DNA of 64,000 nucleotides, taken from positions 37,688 through 101,687 of the forward strand of contig CAZYQW010000099.1 in assembly GCA_964649825.1 (NCBI GenBank). Reading direction: 5' to 3'. Under the pieces are notes generated by a model. That model was not told the origin of the DNA. It saw only the letters and a list, made by a program, of their open reading frames with translations, and did not search any database. The DNA comes from CAZYQW01 sp964649825. GTDB taxonomy: Bacteria > Planctomycetota > B15-G4 > JADJEK01. The translations under genes were made by a program, and so were the position numbers. Below are positions 24,646 to 34,142 of this stretch, one piece after another; position 1 is the stretch's first letter; each line of letters begins with the position of its first letter.

Positions 24646-26433
24646 CTACTTCTCGTCGCTCGTCGAGTTCTCGAGCTCCGCTCGCACCTCGGCGATTCGG
24701 ATCGTGAAGAGCCGGCTCGCGTCGTCCTCGGGGTTGTTCGCCTGAACGTTCACGAACGCCTCCTCCGCTCCGTCGAGATCACCCGAGAAGAACGAGACGT
24801 ACCCCAACAGAAAGCGCGCGTCCCCGTCGGTCGGGTGCGCCTCGAGATACGCTCGGAGCGCGATCGTGTGCTCGGCGAGTTCGTCCGGATGGCCGTACAG
24901 CTCGTGGAGCGCGGTGCCGACGGTCGGCCATTGCGGGAGGATCTGCAATCCGCGCCGGATCATGAACGACGCGTCGCGGTACTGACCCAACGCGAGGAGT
25001 GCGTGGGCCAGCGCGAACTTCGGCACCGCGTTGTTCGGCTCGAGCATCATCGTGCGCCGGAACGCGTCCGCCGCGCCGGCGTAGTCGCCCGCCTTGAACG
25101 AGCGTCCGCCGCGCTCCAGCCACGTCACCGCGTCGCCGTTGCCCTGGAGCTCGTGAAGCTGGTTCGCGAGCTCGGGTGGAATCGATGGCTCCGCGTCCGG
25201 TGGCAGCGGCGCCACGTCGGGCTCGATGTAGACCGGGCGGTACACCACGTACTGCGTGCTCGGATACGCGTACGGCACGTACTCCACGTACGTCGGATAC
25301 GCGTAGGCGTGATAGACGGGGTAATAGCCGAACCAGAAGTGGTACCAGTAGTGGTCGTGGAAGAAGGGGTGGTGGTGGAAGTGGAAGTGGTGCCAGTAAT
25401 ACGGGAAACCGAGGAACGGGTAGAAGAGCCCGTGGACGAGGCCATGAGCGAGGTGGTCGTCCCAATCGTCCCAGTAGTCGTCCCAGTGGTCGTCCCAATC
25501 ATGGTCCTTGTGGTGCTTCTTGTCCTTCCAGTCCTTTGGCGCTCCTTCCGACTGCGGATCGGCGAACCCGCGACGCATGCGCTCGCGAAGGTCGTCGTTT
25601 CGCGCGAGCGACGTCCGTTCGGCGTCGCGCGTCGTCGTGGAACGCGAGCTGCCCCTCGTCGCGCTCGATGGCGATCGAGAAGCGACGTCGCGCGACGTCG
25701 GGCGCTCGACTCGCATCGATGCCGAGCTCGCACGAGACGACGCGCGGAACGCGGACGGCGCGATGCTCGGTCCGAGACGCGCGGTGAGGCCGCCCTCGGA
25801 CGTGACGAACCCGTCCGCGACCCGCGGGAACGTGCCGGCCGTGGAGGAGGACCCGCGGAACGACGACGTCGGTCGCGTCGAACGTGCGGTCGCCCGAGAG
25901 AAGCCGCGGAACGACTCGACGTCCATCGATCGACCGAGCCGGCTCGGACCGATCGTCCCGCCGCCCGACCCGACGCGACCGTAGCCGCGCTGCGACGCGC
26001 TCCGGTCGGAGGTGCGATCGTACGTCCGCTCCGACGGCCGGTACGTCGACGTCGAGCGGGACGAGCGCGTTCCGTACGATCGCGCCGCGGAGCCGCGCGC
26101 CGACGACGGACTCGGGGAGTACGAACGGCTCGATCGAAACGAGCGAGTCCCCGACGATGAGCGGGGAGTTCCGGAACGGAAGGAGCGGCTGGAGCCGAAG
26201 GATCGCGTGGGAGCGCCCGAGCTGAACGATCGACCCGACGACCGCGACGAGAAGGACCGCGACGATGAACCCGACGCGAAGGAGCGGGATCCTCCCCCTC
26301 CTCCCCCTCCACCCGAGCGTCCACCACGATTGCCGGCTTCGAGAAGGGCGGTCGGGAGGGTCACGGTCGCGATCGTGAGTCCGACGATCCAGAGCGCGGC
26401 CTTGCGATTCGCCGAAAGGAAGGAAAGGGTCAT
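24646..26433 (-). CDS. Exported protein: Arg/Ser-rich, Asp/His/Tyr/Trp-rich and TPR regions
   Basis: A 595-residue protein. After a signal segment (about 10-30) and a Gly-rich stretch comes a long Arg/Ser/Thr low-complexity region (about 40-290), then KKHHKDHDWDDHWDDYWDDW, then an aromatic/His-rich hydrophobic region (HFHFHHHPFFHDHYWYHFWF, YAYPTYVEYVPYAYP), and finally TPR-like repeats (AGDYAGAADAFRRTMMLEPN, SGDLDGAEEAFVNVQANNPE). The start at 26433 is supported by GGAGG seven bases upstream. His/Asp-rich tracts could bind metal. No family could be named for the N-terminal part; the TPR part suggests protein contacts. Composition is unlike its neighbours. Confidence 0.75.
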   Translation of the reverse strand: MTLSFLSANRKAALWIVGLTIATVTLPTALLEAGNRGGRSGGGGGGGGSRSFASGSSSRSFSSRSSGRSFSSGAPTRSFGSSRSFRSGTPRSSSGTRSFRSSRSYSPSPSSARGSAARSYGTRSSRSTSTYRPSERTYDRTSDRSASQRGYGRVGSGGGTIGPSRLGRSMDVESFRGFSRATARSTRPTSSFRGSSSTAGTFPRVADGFVTSEGGLTARLGPSIAPSAFRASSRASSASMRVERPTSRDVASRSPSSATRGSSRSTTTRDAERTSLARNDDLRERMRRGFADPQSEGAPKDWKDKKHHKDHDWDDHWDDYWDDWDDHLAHGLVHGLFYPFLGFPYYWHHFHFHHHPFFHDHYWYHFWFGYYPVYHAYAYPTYVEYVPYAYPSTQYVVYRPVYIEPDVAPLPPDAEPSIPPELANQLHELQGNGDAVTWLERGGRSFKAGDYAGAADAFRRTMMLEPNNAVPKFALAHALLALGQYRDASFMIRRGLQILPQWPTVGTALHELYGHPDELAEHTIALRAYLEAHPTDGDARFLLGYVSFFSGDLDGAEEAFVNVQANNPEDDASRLFTIRIAEVRAELENSTSDEK

Positions 26434-26601
26434 TTCGACCTCCTCGGAGTTGGAGAACGCCCGCGGCAGCCCCTGCATGGTAACCCCGGCGATGCACGTT
26501 CCGTCGATCGGATTGGACGGTCGAAGGATCGGCCCGCTTCCGGCAGAGTCCGTTCCGCGACGCAAGACAACGATGCGCCGACGGATGCGCCGCGGCGGAG
26601 G

Positions 26602-27066
26602 TCAGCCCTCGGGCGTCGACGTGTGATCGAGGATGATCCGCCACGCGCCGTCCCGTTTTCGGAGCGCGAGAGTGAATCGACCGTGGGGCGCATCCTCGTG
26701 CCGGTCGAGCCGAAAGGCGCCGGTCGCTACCGCTGCGTCGTTCGACAACACCAGAACTTCTAGCTCGTCGAACGTGAGGGTGCCCATCGCGTCGCGAGAT
26801 CCGTAGCGCTGGTGGAACCGCGCACGCGTCTCCGCGAAGCCTCGGTGGATCTGCGCGCCGGAGATGAAGGCGAGGCTGGGCGTCGGGTCGTAACCGGAGA
26901 GGAACCCGTCGAGGTCGCCCGCGTTCCAATCGTCCTGCTGCGCCGTGAGCAGGGCCCGGACCTCCGCCTCGACGTGCGCGGCGGTCTCGGACGAGACTCC
27001 GGTCGTGAAACAGGAAGGGAACACGAGCGGCGCAAGCACCAAAACGATCGAGATCGACAGTTTCAT
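26602..27066 (-). CDS. SnoaL-like/DUF4440 lipoprotein
   Basis: A 154-residue exported protein with a probable lipobox (LVFPSC, Cys at about 19) and a nuclear-transport-factor-2 fold: EVRALLTAQQDDWNAGDLDGF, GYDPTPSLAFISGAQ, RFHQRYGSRDAMGTLTFDEL, RKRDGAWRIILDHTS. This is the pattern of the DUF4440/SnoaL-like 3 proteins. Function of exported members is not known. Start at 27066. Confidence 0.8.
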   Translation of the reverse strand: MKLSISIVLVLAPLVFPSCFTTGVSSETAAHVEAEVRALLTAQQDDWNAGDLDGFLSGYDPTPSLAFISGAQIHRGFAETRARFHQRYGSRDAMGTLTFDELEVLVLSNDAAVATGAFRLDRHEDAPHGRFTLALRKRDGAWRIILDHTSTPEG

Positions 27067-27178
27067 GAACGGGCTCCGTCCGGTACGGTCGCAGGACCGC
27101 GGATCGTCCGCGAAATCCTAACCATGCTACGACGCCGTGCGCACGCACGAGCGGAAACCGCGGAGACGAGGAGCGAAG

Positions 27179-27898
27179 ATGAGTCGGCCCACGATCGCCT
27201 TCGACATGGAGACCGTGGGGGTCGACTGGGAGGAACTCGACGAGGCGACCCAGAAGTACCTCACCCTCCGTTCCGAGCGAAAAATCGTCAAGACGGCGGG
27301 CTCGACCGGCGGCGCCGAGGCGGTCGCGCGCGAAGGGCTCGGGCTGTCTCCGGGCACCGGCCGCATCGTGGCGATCTCGCTCTTCAACCTCGACACCGAT
27401 CAGGGCGCCATCCTGTACGAGGGCGAGGACGGGTGGAAGGACACCGCTCCGGGCAAGACGCGGATCTTCCGCGGTCGCGAGGACGCGATCCTGCGCGAGT
27501 TCTGGCAGCTACTCGACAAGTACGGCCGGGTCGTGACGTACAACGGCCGCGGCTTCGACATTCCGTTCGCGTACATCCGCTCCGCGATGCACGCCATCAA
27601 GCCGTCGCGCCAGTTGCTCGGCAACCGCTTCTCGGTCGCCGACCACTGCGACCTCGCGGAGGTGCTCACGTTCTTCGGCGCCGCGCAAGAGCGGTTCTCG
27701 CTCGACTACTGGTGCCGCCGGTTCGGCCTCAAGTCGCCGAAGGAGAACGGCCTCGATGGCTCCCAGGTCGGCGCGTTCTACCGTGACGGTCGCATCGAGG
27801 AGATCGCGCAGTACTGCCTCCGCGACTCGATCGCGACCGGGAAGCTCTACCGCAAGATCGAGCGCACGCTGATCGATCTCTACGCGCGCAAGCAGTGA
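27179..27898 (+). CDS. DEDD-type 3'-5' exonuclease (PolB-like exonuclease family 2)
   Basis: A 239-residue RNase H-fold nuclease. Exo I is IAFDMETVG near residue 5-12 (Asp, Glu), Exo II is VVTYNGRGFDIPFAYIRS (Asp), and Exo III is YCLRDSIATGKLY (Asp), so all four acidic metal ligands appear. I chose the ATG at 27179 because GAGGAG stands eight bases upstream; an upstream start in frame at 27137 would add 14 basic residues. It resembles the stand-alone predicted PolB-like 3'-5' exonucleases; its substrate is unknown. It is divergent from the SnoaL-like gene. Confidence 0.88.
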   Translation: MSRPTIAFDMETVGVDWEELDEATQKYLTLRSERKIVKTAGSTGGAEAVAREGLGLSPGTGRIVAISLFNLDTDQGAILYEGEDGWKDTAPGKTRIFRGREDAILREFWQLLDKYGRVVTYNGRGFDIPFAYIRSAMHAIKPSRQLLGNRFSVADHCDLAEVLTFFGAAQERFSLDYWCRRFGLKSPKENGLDGSQVGAFYRDGRIEEIAQYCLRDSIATGKLYRKIERTLIDLYARKQ

Positions 27899-27919
27899 CG
27901 CGTGCTCGCCTCCTTCATC

Positions 27920-27981
27920 GGGATGGAGGGAGGCGGGGGATGGGGAGAGTCGATGGAGAGGGGAGCGCGGGGCCGGGGGGG
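27920..27981 (+). other. G-run-rich tract between convergent genes
   Basis: The plus strand has many runs of three or more G (GGGATGGAGGGAGGCGGGGG, then GGGG, GGGG, GGGG and GGGGGGG) within 62 bases between the exonuclease stop and the tricorn protease stop. It could form a quadruplex and pause polymerase; no conventional terminator hairpin is present there. Confidence 0.45.
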
Positions 27982-28032
27982 CGTTGCGCGTGAAGCGCCG
28001 CTCGGGCGCCTCCCCCGGCCATCGCGGAAAGC

Positions 28033-31000
28033 TCAGCGGGCGGCGGGAGGATGGTACTGCGGCCGAGGCTTCTTCGGGTTCCGGCCGAGCTCCTCGAGCG
28101 CGAGCGACACCGCCTTCTCGAGCTGCGGGTCGTGGCCCGCGATCACCTCCTTCGGCCACTCCACGACCTCGTAGTCCGGGGCGACGCCGACGTTCTCGAC
28201 CGCCCACCGACCGTCGGTGTCCATGACGCCGAAGCTCGCGGCGGTGACGAAACCACCGTCCATGAGGGGCGGGTAGCCCGAGATGCCGACGAGCCCGCCC
28301 CAGGTACGCGTCCCGACGAGCGGGCCGATCCCGCGGTTCTGGAACATCCACGGCATCCAGTCGCCGCCGGAGCCAGCCGACTCGTTGATGAGCATCACCT
28401 TGGGACCGTCGATCATCCCGAACGGCGACTGGGCGAGCCACTTCTCGCGGTTCATCCAGTAGCTCATGACGCGGCGGGAGAGGACATCGATCACGTAGTT
28501 CGCGACCTGTCCGCCGCCGTTGTAGCGTTCGTCGAGGATCACGCCGTCGCGGTCGAGCTGGCTGTAGAAGTCGCGATCGAACGCGGCCATGCCGGCCCCG
28601 CCCGTGTTCGGCATGTAGATGTAGGCGAGACGGCCGTTCGAGAGCTCGTCGACCCGGCGCCGGTTGTCCTCGATCCAGGACTGGCGGCGGAGGGCGAACT
28701 CGTTGGAGATGGGAACCACCGTCATCGAGCGCGCGTCGAGTCCGTCCGGTTTCGACGCGAGCGTGATCAGCACCTGGCGGTTCGCGGTGTTCTCGAACGC
28801 CGCGTACAGGTTGTCGTCAGCCATCACCGGACGACCGTCGACCGTGATGAGGTAGTCGCCCTCGCGCGCGTCGACACCGGGCTCCGTGAGCGGCGCCCGC
28901 AGGCCCGGGCTCCAGTTCTGGCCGCTGTAGATGCGCGCGATGCGGTAGCGGTTCTTCGCGATCTCCCAGTCGGCGCCCAGAAGACCGACCGACACGCCGT
29001 CAGGTGCGTCGGGCATGTCGCCGCCGCCGGCGTACTGGTGACCGCACGCGAGCTCGCCGATCATCTCCGCGATGATGACGTTCAAGTCGGCCCGATGTCG
29101 AACGTGGGGGAGGAACGCGGACCAGCGGCGCCACATCGCCGGCCAGTCGACGCCGTGCATGTTCTCGTCGTAGAAGTAGTCGCGCTGGATGCGCCAGACT
29201 TCGCGCAGGATCTGCGGCCATTCCTGCTCGGGATCGACGCGCACGCGGACGGAGTCGAGCCGCAGCGTCTCGGAACCCCCCCCGCCGCCGCCGCGGCTGC
29301 CGCGCCCCGCCGCCGCCATCGCCTCGAGGTCGGGCCCTGCGCCGCCGCCGAAGCCGCCGCCCACCCGGCGGATCGACCAACCGCCGAGCCCGCGGACGAG
29401 GATCCAGCTTCCATCGGCGGAGAGCTCGTAATCGAAGACATCGCGCGCAACGGTGTCCGCCTCGAGGTCGTCGAGGTCGAACTTCTTCAGCTCGGGTCGC
29501 CCGCCGCTCGGCGCGTACTCGAGGTACAGGACGCCGTTCTCCAGTCCGGCGAGGGCGCGATACCCGCTCGATCCGAGCGGGAGGGCGAGGATCCGCTGGT
29601 CGATCCCGTCGAGCTCGATCGGCGGGACGTCGACCTTCTTCTCCTTGTCCTTCTTCGATTCGGCGTCGGCGTCGGTGCCGGCGGCGTCGCCTCCTTCCTT
29701 CTCGTCGCCCGGGCTCGCGCCGCGCGGCCCCGCGAAGCGTCGTCGCATCCGCTCCATGTCGTCGTCGCCGTCCGAGCCGACCGCTTCATCGCTCTTCGGG
29801 GCGAGCGGGTTCTTGCCGGCCTTCTGCAGCACGACGACGTACAGGCTGTTGTCGGTGGTCCGCGACGCGGACGTGCTCATGTCGAGGCCGAACAACCGCG
29901 GACCGGCGTCGACCGAGGCGGCGAAGAACATGTGCTTCCCGTCACGGGAGAACGCGGGGCTCGCGGCCGTGCCGAACGCGTCCGTGATGCCGGTCGTCTT
30001 GCTGGTCTCGAGCTCGTAGAGCGCGATCTGGTCGTACATCGTGCGCGGGTTGCGGTTCTCGAACGCGATCCACTTCGAATCGGGGGACCAGACCGCGGCC
30101 GGCTGCACCACGCCGAGCGAGCCCTGCACCCGCGCGACCTCCGTCACTCCCCCGGTCTCGACCGTCAAGTACGCGATGCGGTTCGCCTTGTCGGAGAACA
30201 GCACGTGCTTCCCGTCGGGGCTCCACCGAGGATCGTGGTAGAAGCCGGCTCCGTCCAGGTCATAGGCCGAGACCGGCTTCCGCCCCAGGTGGTCGCGGAT
30301 CAGCAGGCGGTACTCGCCGCCCTCGTCCGAGAACCACGCGATCCTCTCGCCGTCGTGAGACCAGGCGGGATCGCGATCGTGCGCGCCGGGCGACTGCGTG
30401 AGGTTGCGCGGGTCGCCGTGCTCCTTCGGGACGGTGACGATCTCGCCCCGCGTTTCGAAGACGGCCCGCTTGCCGTTCGGCGCGATCGCGGCGTTTCGGA
30501 CCGACGACTGCACGGCCTGCCAGCGCGGGAGCGCCGCGAGGCCGTCGGCGCGTACGTGGACACGAAGACGCTCGGTGCGTCCGCTCGTCGGGTCGTACAC
30601 GTGCAGCGCTCCCGCCTGCTCGAACACGATCACGCCGTCGCCCGCGTCCATGTTGCGAATGTCGAAGTCGTCGAATCGAGTGACCTGCTCGACCTTGCTC
30701 GAGCCGGGCGTGTAGCGCCACAGGTTCATGTGCCCGTCGCGGTCGGACGCGAAGTAGACGTCGTCGCCGACCCAGCCGGGGAACGTATCGGTGGCGTGGA
30801 CGTGGGGGACTTCCTCCACGTCGAACGTCGCGAGGTCGATGATCCACACCGGCGGGATGGTGCCGCCGCGGTGCCGCTTCCAGCTCCGGAACGCGTCGCG
30901 GAACGGCGTGTATGCGACCCTCTTGCCGTCCGGGCTGTACGCGGCGTGCGCGACCTTTGGGATCGAGAGCTCCTCGGGCAGCCCCTCCCGCTCGATCCCG

Positions 31001-31440
31001 ACGAGAAAGAGCTTCTGAACCGGCGCGTTCGAGGAGCGCGAACTGCGGAAGAGGATGCGCTTGCCGTCGGGGTGCCAGTCGACGACCACGTCGCCGCCCG
31101 GGTGCCACGTCAACCGGCGCGGATCGCCGCCCGCGACCGGCACGACGTAGACGTCGACGTTGCCGTCGTACTGCCCGGTGAACGCGACCCACTTCCCATC
31201 GGGGCTGATCTCGGGCGACGACTCCGCGCCCGGATTGCTGGTCAGCCGGCGCGCTTCGCCGCCGCTCCGGCCGACCGCCCACAGGTCCTCCGCGTAGACG
31301 AACACGACGTGCTCGGCGGAGATGCTCGGATCTTGCAGCAAGAGGGTCTCTTCCGACGTCGCGGCCGCGTTCGCGGCGAACGAGACGAGCGGGGTCAGGA
31401 CGACGAGGCGAGTGAGGCGCCGACGGGCGAAACGGTTCAT
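28033..31440 (-). CDS. Tricorn protease homologue (S41 family)
   Basis: A 1135-residue exported serine protease. A signal peptide (about 1-27) is followed by WD40/PD40-like propeller repeats (SPEISPDGKWVAFTGQYDGN, AAYSPDGKRVAYTPF, DPRWSPDGKHVLFSD), a low-complexity acidic/Lys insert (about 550-620) and a Gly-rich insert, the tricorn C1 region, a PDZ domain, and the S41 catalytic core. The nucleophile is probably Ser1024 in ESAGSGGD; a His in ELACGHQY and Glu in ENVGVAPD correspond to tricorn catalytic residues. The start at 31440 is preceded by GAGGAA. Tricorn proteases degrade peptides; the signal peptide places this one outside the cytoplasm. The neighbour transporter runs in the same direction upstream. 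Confidence 0.92.
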   Translation of the reverse strand: MNRFARRRLTRLVVLTPLVSFAANAAATSEETLLLQDPSISAEHVVFVYAEDLWAVGRSGGEARRLTSNPGAESSPEISPDGKWVAFTGQYDGNVDVYVVPVAGGDPRRLTWHPGGDVVVDWHPDGKRILFRSSRSSNAPVQKLFLVGIEREGLPEELSIPKVAHAAYSPDGKRVAYTPFRDAFRSWKRHRGGTIPPVWIIDLATFDVEEVPHVHATDTFPGWVGDDVYFASDRDGHMNLWRYTPGSSKVEQVTRFDDFDIRNMDAGDGVIVFEQAGALHVYDPTSGRTERLRVHVRADGLAALPRWQAVQSSVRNAAIAPNGKRAVFETRGEIVTVPKEHGDPRNLTQSPGAHDRDPAWSHDGERIAWFSDEGGEYRLLIRDHLGRKPVSAYDLDGAGFYHDPRWSPDGKHVLFSDKANRIAYLTVETGGVTEVARVQGSLGVVQPAAVWSPDSKWIAFENRNPRTMYDQIALYELETSKTTGITDAFGTAASPAFSRDGKHMFFAASVDAGPRLFGLDMSTSASRTTDNSLYVVVLQKAGKNPLAPKSDEAVGSDGDDDMERMRRRFAGPRGASPGDEKEGGDAAGTDADAESKKDKEKKVDVPPIELDGIDQRILALPLGSSGYRALAGLENGVLYLEYAPSGGRPELKKFDLDDLEADTVARDVFDYELSADGSWILVRGLGGWSIRRVGGGFGGGAGPDLEAMAAAGRGSRGGGGGGSETLRLDSVRVRVDPEQEWPQILREVWRIQRDYFYDENMHGVDWPAMWRRWSAFLPHVRHRADLNVIIAEMIGELACGHQYAGGGDMPDAPDGVSVGLLGADWEIAKNRYRIARIYSGQNWSPGLRAPLTEPGVDAREGDYLITVDGRPVMADDNLYAAFENTANRQVLITLASKPDGLDARSMTVVPISNEFALRRQSWIEDNRRRVDELSNGRLAYIYMPNTGGAGMAAFDRDFYSQLDRDGVILDERYNGGGQVANYVIDVLSRRVMSYWMNREKWLAQSPFGMIDGPKVMLINESAGSGGDWMPWMFQNRGIGPLVGTRTWGGLVGISGYPPLMDGGFVTAASFGVMDTDGRWAVENVGVAPDYEVVEWPKEVIAGHDPQLEKAVSLALEELGRNPKKPRPQYHPPAAR

Positions 31441-31763
31441 GAGATTCCTCGCGGGAGTCGGAAGGGGTGCCGGTGCGGCCGGATCAGACCCCGCAATGTA
31501 GCGGGGAGCCCCTCGTCGCGCATCCCCCGCGCGACGCTCTCTGCGGTGCGCGCCCGCCCGGCGCGGCGCCGGTCCGGCCCGAATGGACGCGAGCCCGCCT
31601 GGAATCGAGCGCGAAGCCGTCCTCTTCCACGTCGCCCACCCCGGCGACCCCGAGCCCGAGCCGCTCGGCGTTGCCCATCCCGGCAACCAGCCGGAGCAGC
31701 GATCCGTCTCGCGAACGCACCTCGCCCACGCGACGTCATCGTGCGGCCGGCGTCGCGCGCTGA
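31441..31763. other. 323-bp gap upstream of the tricorn protease
   Basis: Between the MMPL transporter stop and the tricorn start. It should hold the tricorn promoter, but I find no clear promoter, repeat or hairpin. Confidence 0.4.
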
Positions 31764-34088
31764 TCAGGAGGGGCCGCGGTCGAGCTCCGGCGCCGGCTCG
31801 GCGGGCGCCCGCCCCTTCGGGGTCGCGAGCAACAGAAGGTGAGGGAGCAGGAACAGGTCGGCCGCCAGCGCGGTCACGACCACCGCGCTGAGCAGGATTC
31901 CGACGTCGGTCATCGACCGGAACTCCGCCCGCAGGTAGCAGAGACAGCCGACCACGAGGATCAGCGACGTGACGACGAGCGCCCGCCCCGCGCGCTCGAG
32001 GCTGCGATGCATGCACTCGCGCGGCGACGCGTCGGGGCGGTCGCGTCGTTCCTGGACGAACCGGGTCACGAGGTGGATGGTGTCGTCCACCGCGAGCCCG
32101 AGCCCGAGGCTGTAGATCATCACGATCCCGATCCGGATCGGGATGTCGAGCCAGCCGTTCAGCGCGAGGGCGACCAGGATCGGGATGACGTTCGGCACCA
32201 CCGAGATGAGCCCGATCCGGAGCGAGCGGTACGAGAACGCGATGAACAGGCTGATCGCGATCAGCGAGACCAGGAAGCTCTCGAGCATGGTGGTGACGAC
32301 GAGGCGGCTGCTCTCGTGGGCGGACACCATGTAGCCGGCGACCTCGCCGCGGAACGGACCGTCGAGCTTCTCGAGCTCGCGTTCGGCGATCGTCTTCAGC
32401 TCGAGGAAGCGACGCGTGCCGATGTCGGCCGTCGTGAAGCTGATGCGAGCGCGTTCGAACTCCCGGTCGACGGCGTGGCTCGGAAACAAGTCGCTGGTGA
32501 GGCGGAGGCGCATGACGCCGGTCTCGACCAGCCGCGGCGTGAGCGACGCCGGCGCGCCGGCCGCTTCGCGGATCCAGTCGGTGTAGGACTCGACGCCGGT
32601 CACGCCCGGTTCGCGGAGGAACCTGCGTTGGAACTCCTCGATCGCGGCGACCGTGGCGGGCGACGCGAGGTCGCCGTCGAGCCAGACGTCGAACCGCTGC
32701 ACCCCGACGAAGCGCTCTTCGAACCAGGCGATGTCCAGGACCTCGGGAGCGTCCGTGGGGAGTTCCTCGAGCCAGTGGGAGTCGACCTCCACTCGCGCGA
32801 CTCCGAACGCGCACGCGACGACGAGCGACCCGAACGCGATCGCGACCGTCCGGCCGGGGAGCAGGCCGAGACGACGGAAGAACGGGAACTCCTCACGTCC
32901 CCGGCGCCGGATCGGCCAGATCGACAGGAGGATCGGCAGCAGGGCGATGACCGTCACGAACGTGATCAGGACCGCGACGGTCGCCTTGAGCCCGAACGCC
33001 TGCACCGCCACGTGGCGGGACGTCACCAGCGAGAGGAACCCGATCCCGGTCGTGATCGACGTCTGCAGGCACGCGACCCCGACCCGCTCCATCATCTCGA
33101 GGATCGCGTCGTCGCGCGATCGCCCCGCGCGCATCGACTCCTCGAACCGCTCGATCATGTGGACCGCGTCGCACAGGCCGATGATGAAGATCAACCCGGG
33201 GACCGCGATGTCGATGATCGACACCGCGTAGCCGAGCGCGGTGAGCAGCCCGAGGCCGAGCAGGATCGCGGTATAGACGACGACGAGCGGAAGGACGGAC
33301 CCGCGCACCGTGCGGAACAAGAGCGGCAGCAACACCGCGAACGCCACCAGCTCGAGCAGGACGCTCGAGAGCATGTCGCGCCACATCGTGCGCGAGATGA
33401 ACCGCTGCACCACGGAGCCGCCGAGTCCGCGTACCTGGACGCCGGCTCCGGCGCGAGCCTCGAAGAAGTCGAGGATCGGGGCGATGAAGAGCCCGTTCGG
33501 GTCGTCCGCCGCCTCCGGAGCGACGCGGACGAAGAGCGCGGTGGTGCGACCGTCGCCCGAGAGCAGCCGCCGTGCGAGCAGCGGGTGCCGCTCGACCAGC
33601 GGAAGGACCGGCTCGTCCGCCGCCTCCATCCGCACCAGCTCCAGCCGGGGAACCCCCTCCGTTCCTGCCACGACGCGGGTCGTCGCGAGCGCGAAGATCG
33701 ACGTCACCACGGGGTCATCCTCGAGCTCGCGGATCCACTCCGCCTCTCGGTCGAGGTCCGCGCTCGTCACCAGCTCGGGGCGGGTGAGCGTCACGATGAG
33801 CGCGAAGAGCCGCGCCGGGACGTCGCTCTCGAACGCGTCGAGGCGCTCGCGTTCCTCGTCGCTCGTGACCAGGATCGGCTCGAGGGAGAGGTCGAAGCGG
33901 AGCGAACGCAGCGAGACGGCGGACGCCACCCCGAGCAGGACGAAGACGGCGGAGACGGCGAGCCGATGGCGGAGGAGGAACGCAGTGAGTTGCCGCAACG
34001 ATCGGTTCCAAAGCGGGAAACGCGACGCGGGAAGTCTAGAGGCGTGCCCGAGGATTCCCGCGGCATTCGACGAAGCCGCCGCGGACAC
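31764..34088 (-). CDS. MMPL/RND-superfamily transporter with sterol-sensing-type domains
   Basis: A 774-residue inner-membrane protein with two copies of a six-helix MMPL/SSD module, each preceded by one helix and a large periplasmic loop. The first module includes IIDIAVPGLIFIIGLCDAVH and the second IYSLGLGLAVDDTIHLVTRF, where the Asp-Asp pair is the proton relay typical of this group. Bacterial relatives (hopanoid transporter-like HpnN and others) export lipids; the cargo here is unknown. The start is GTG at 34088; the N-terminus before the first helix is uncertain. The next gene, a lipoprotein at 34143-35057, is transcribed in the same direction upstream and may share its promoter. Confidence 0.88.
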   Translation of the reverse strand: MSAAASSNAAGILGHASRLPASRFPLWNRSLRQLTAFLLRHRLAVSAVFVLLGVASAVSLRSLRFDLSLEPILVTSDEERERLDAFESDVPARLFALIVTLTRPELVTSADLDREAEWIRELEDDPVVTSIFALATTRVVAGTEGVPRLELVRMEAADEPVLPLVERHPLLARRLLSGDGRTTALFVRVAPEAADDPNGLFIAPILDFFEARAGAGVQVRGLGGSVVQRFISRTMWRDMLSSVLLELVAFAVLLPLLFRTVRGSVLPLVVVYTAILLGLGLLTALGYAVSIIDIAVPGLIFIIGLCDAVHMIERFEESMRAGRSRDDAILEMMERVGVACLQTSITTGIGFLSLVTSRHVAVQAFGLKATVAVLITFVTVIALLPILLSIWPIRRRGREEFPFFRRLGLLPGRTVAIAFGSLVVACAFGVARVEVDSHWLEELPTDAPEVLDIAWFEERFVGVQRFDVWLDGDLASPATVAAIEEFQRRFLREPGVTGVESYTDWIREAAGAPASLTPRLVETGVMRLRLTSDLFPSHAVDREFERARISFTTADIGTRRFLELKTIAERELEKLDGPFRGEVAGYMVSAHESSRLVVTTMLESFLVSLIAISLFIAFSYRSLRIGLISVVPNVIPILVALALNGWLDIPIRIGIVMIYSLGLGLAVDDTIHLVTRFVQERRDRPDASPRECMHRSLERAGRALVVTSLILVVGCLCYLRAEFRSMTDVGILLSAVVVTALAADLFLLPHLLLLATPKGRAPAEPAPELDRGPS

Positions 34089-34142
34089 GCACGTCGTCGG
34101 CCGGCGTCATCGGGAGGATGGAGTCAGCCGGCGAGGATGGCG

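Noticed and set aside
28051..31842. Plus-strand open frame opposite the tricorn protease
   Set aside because: Antisense of a recognised protease with repeat-rich composition; no family match.
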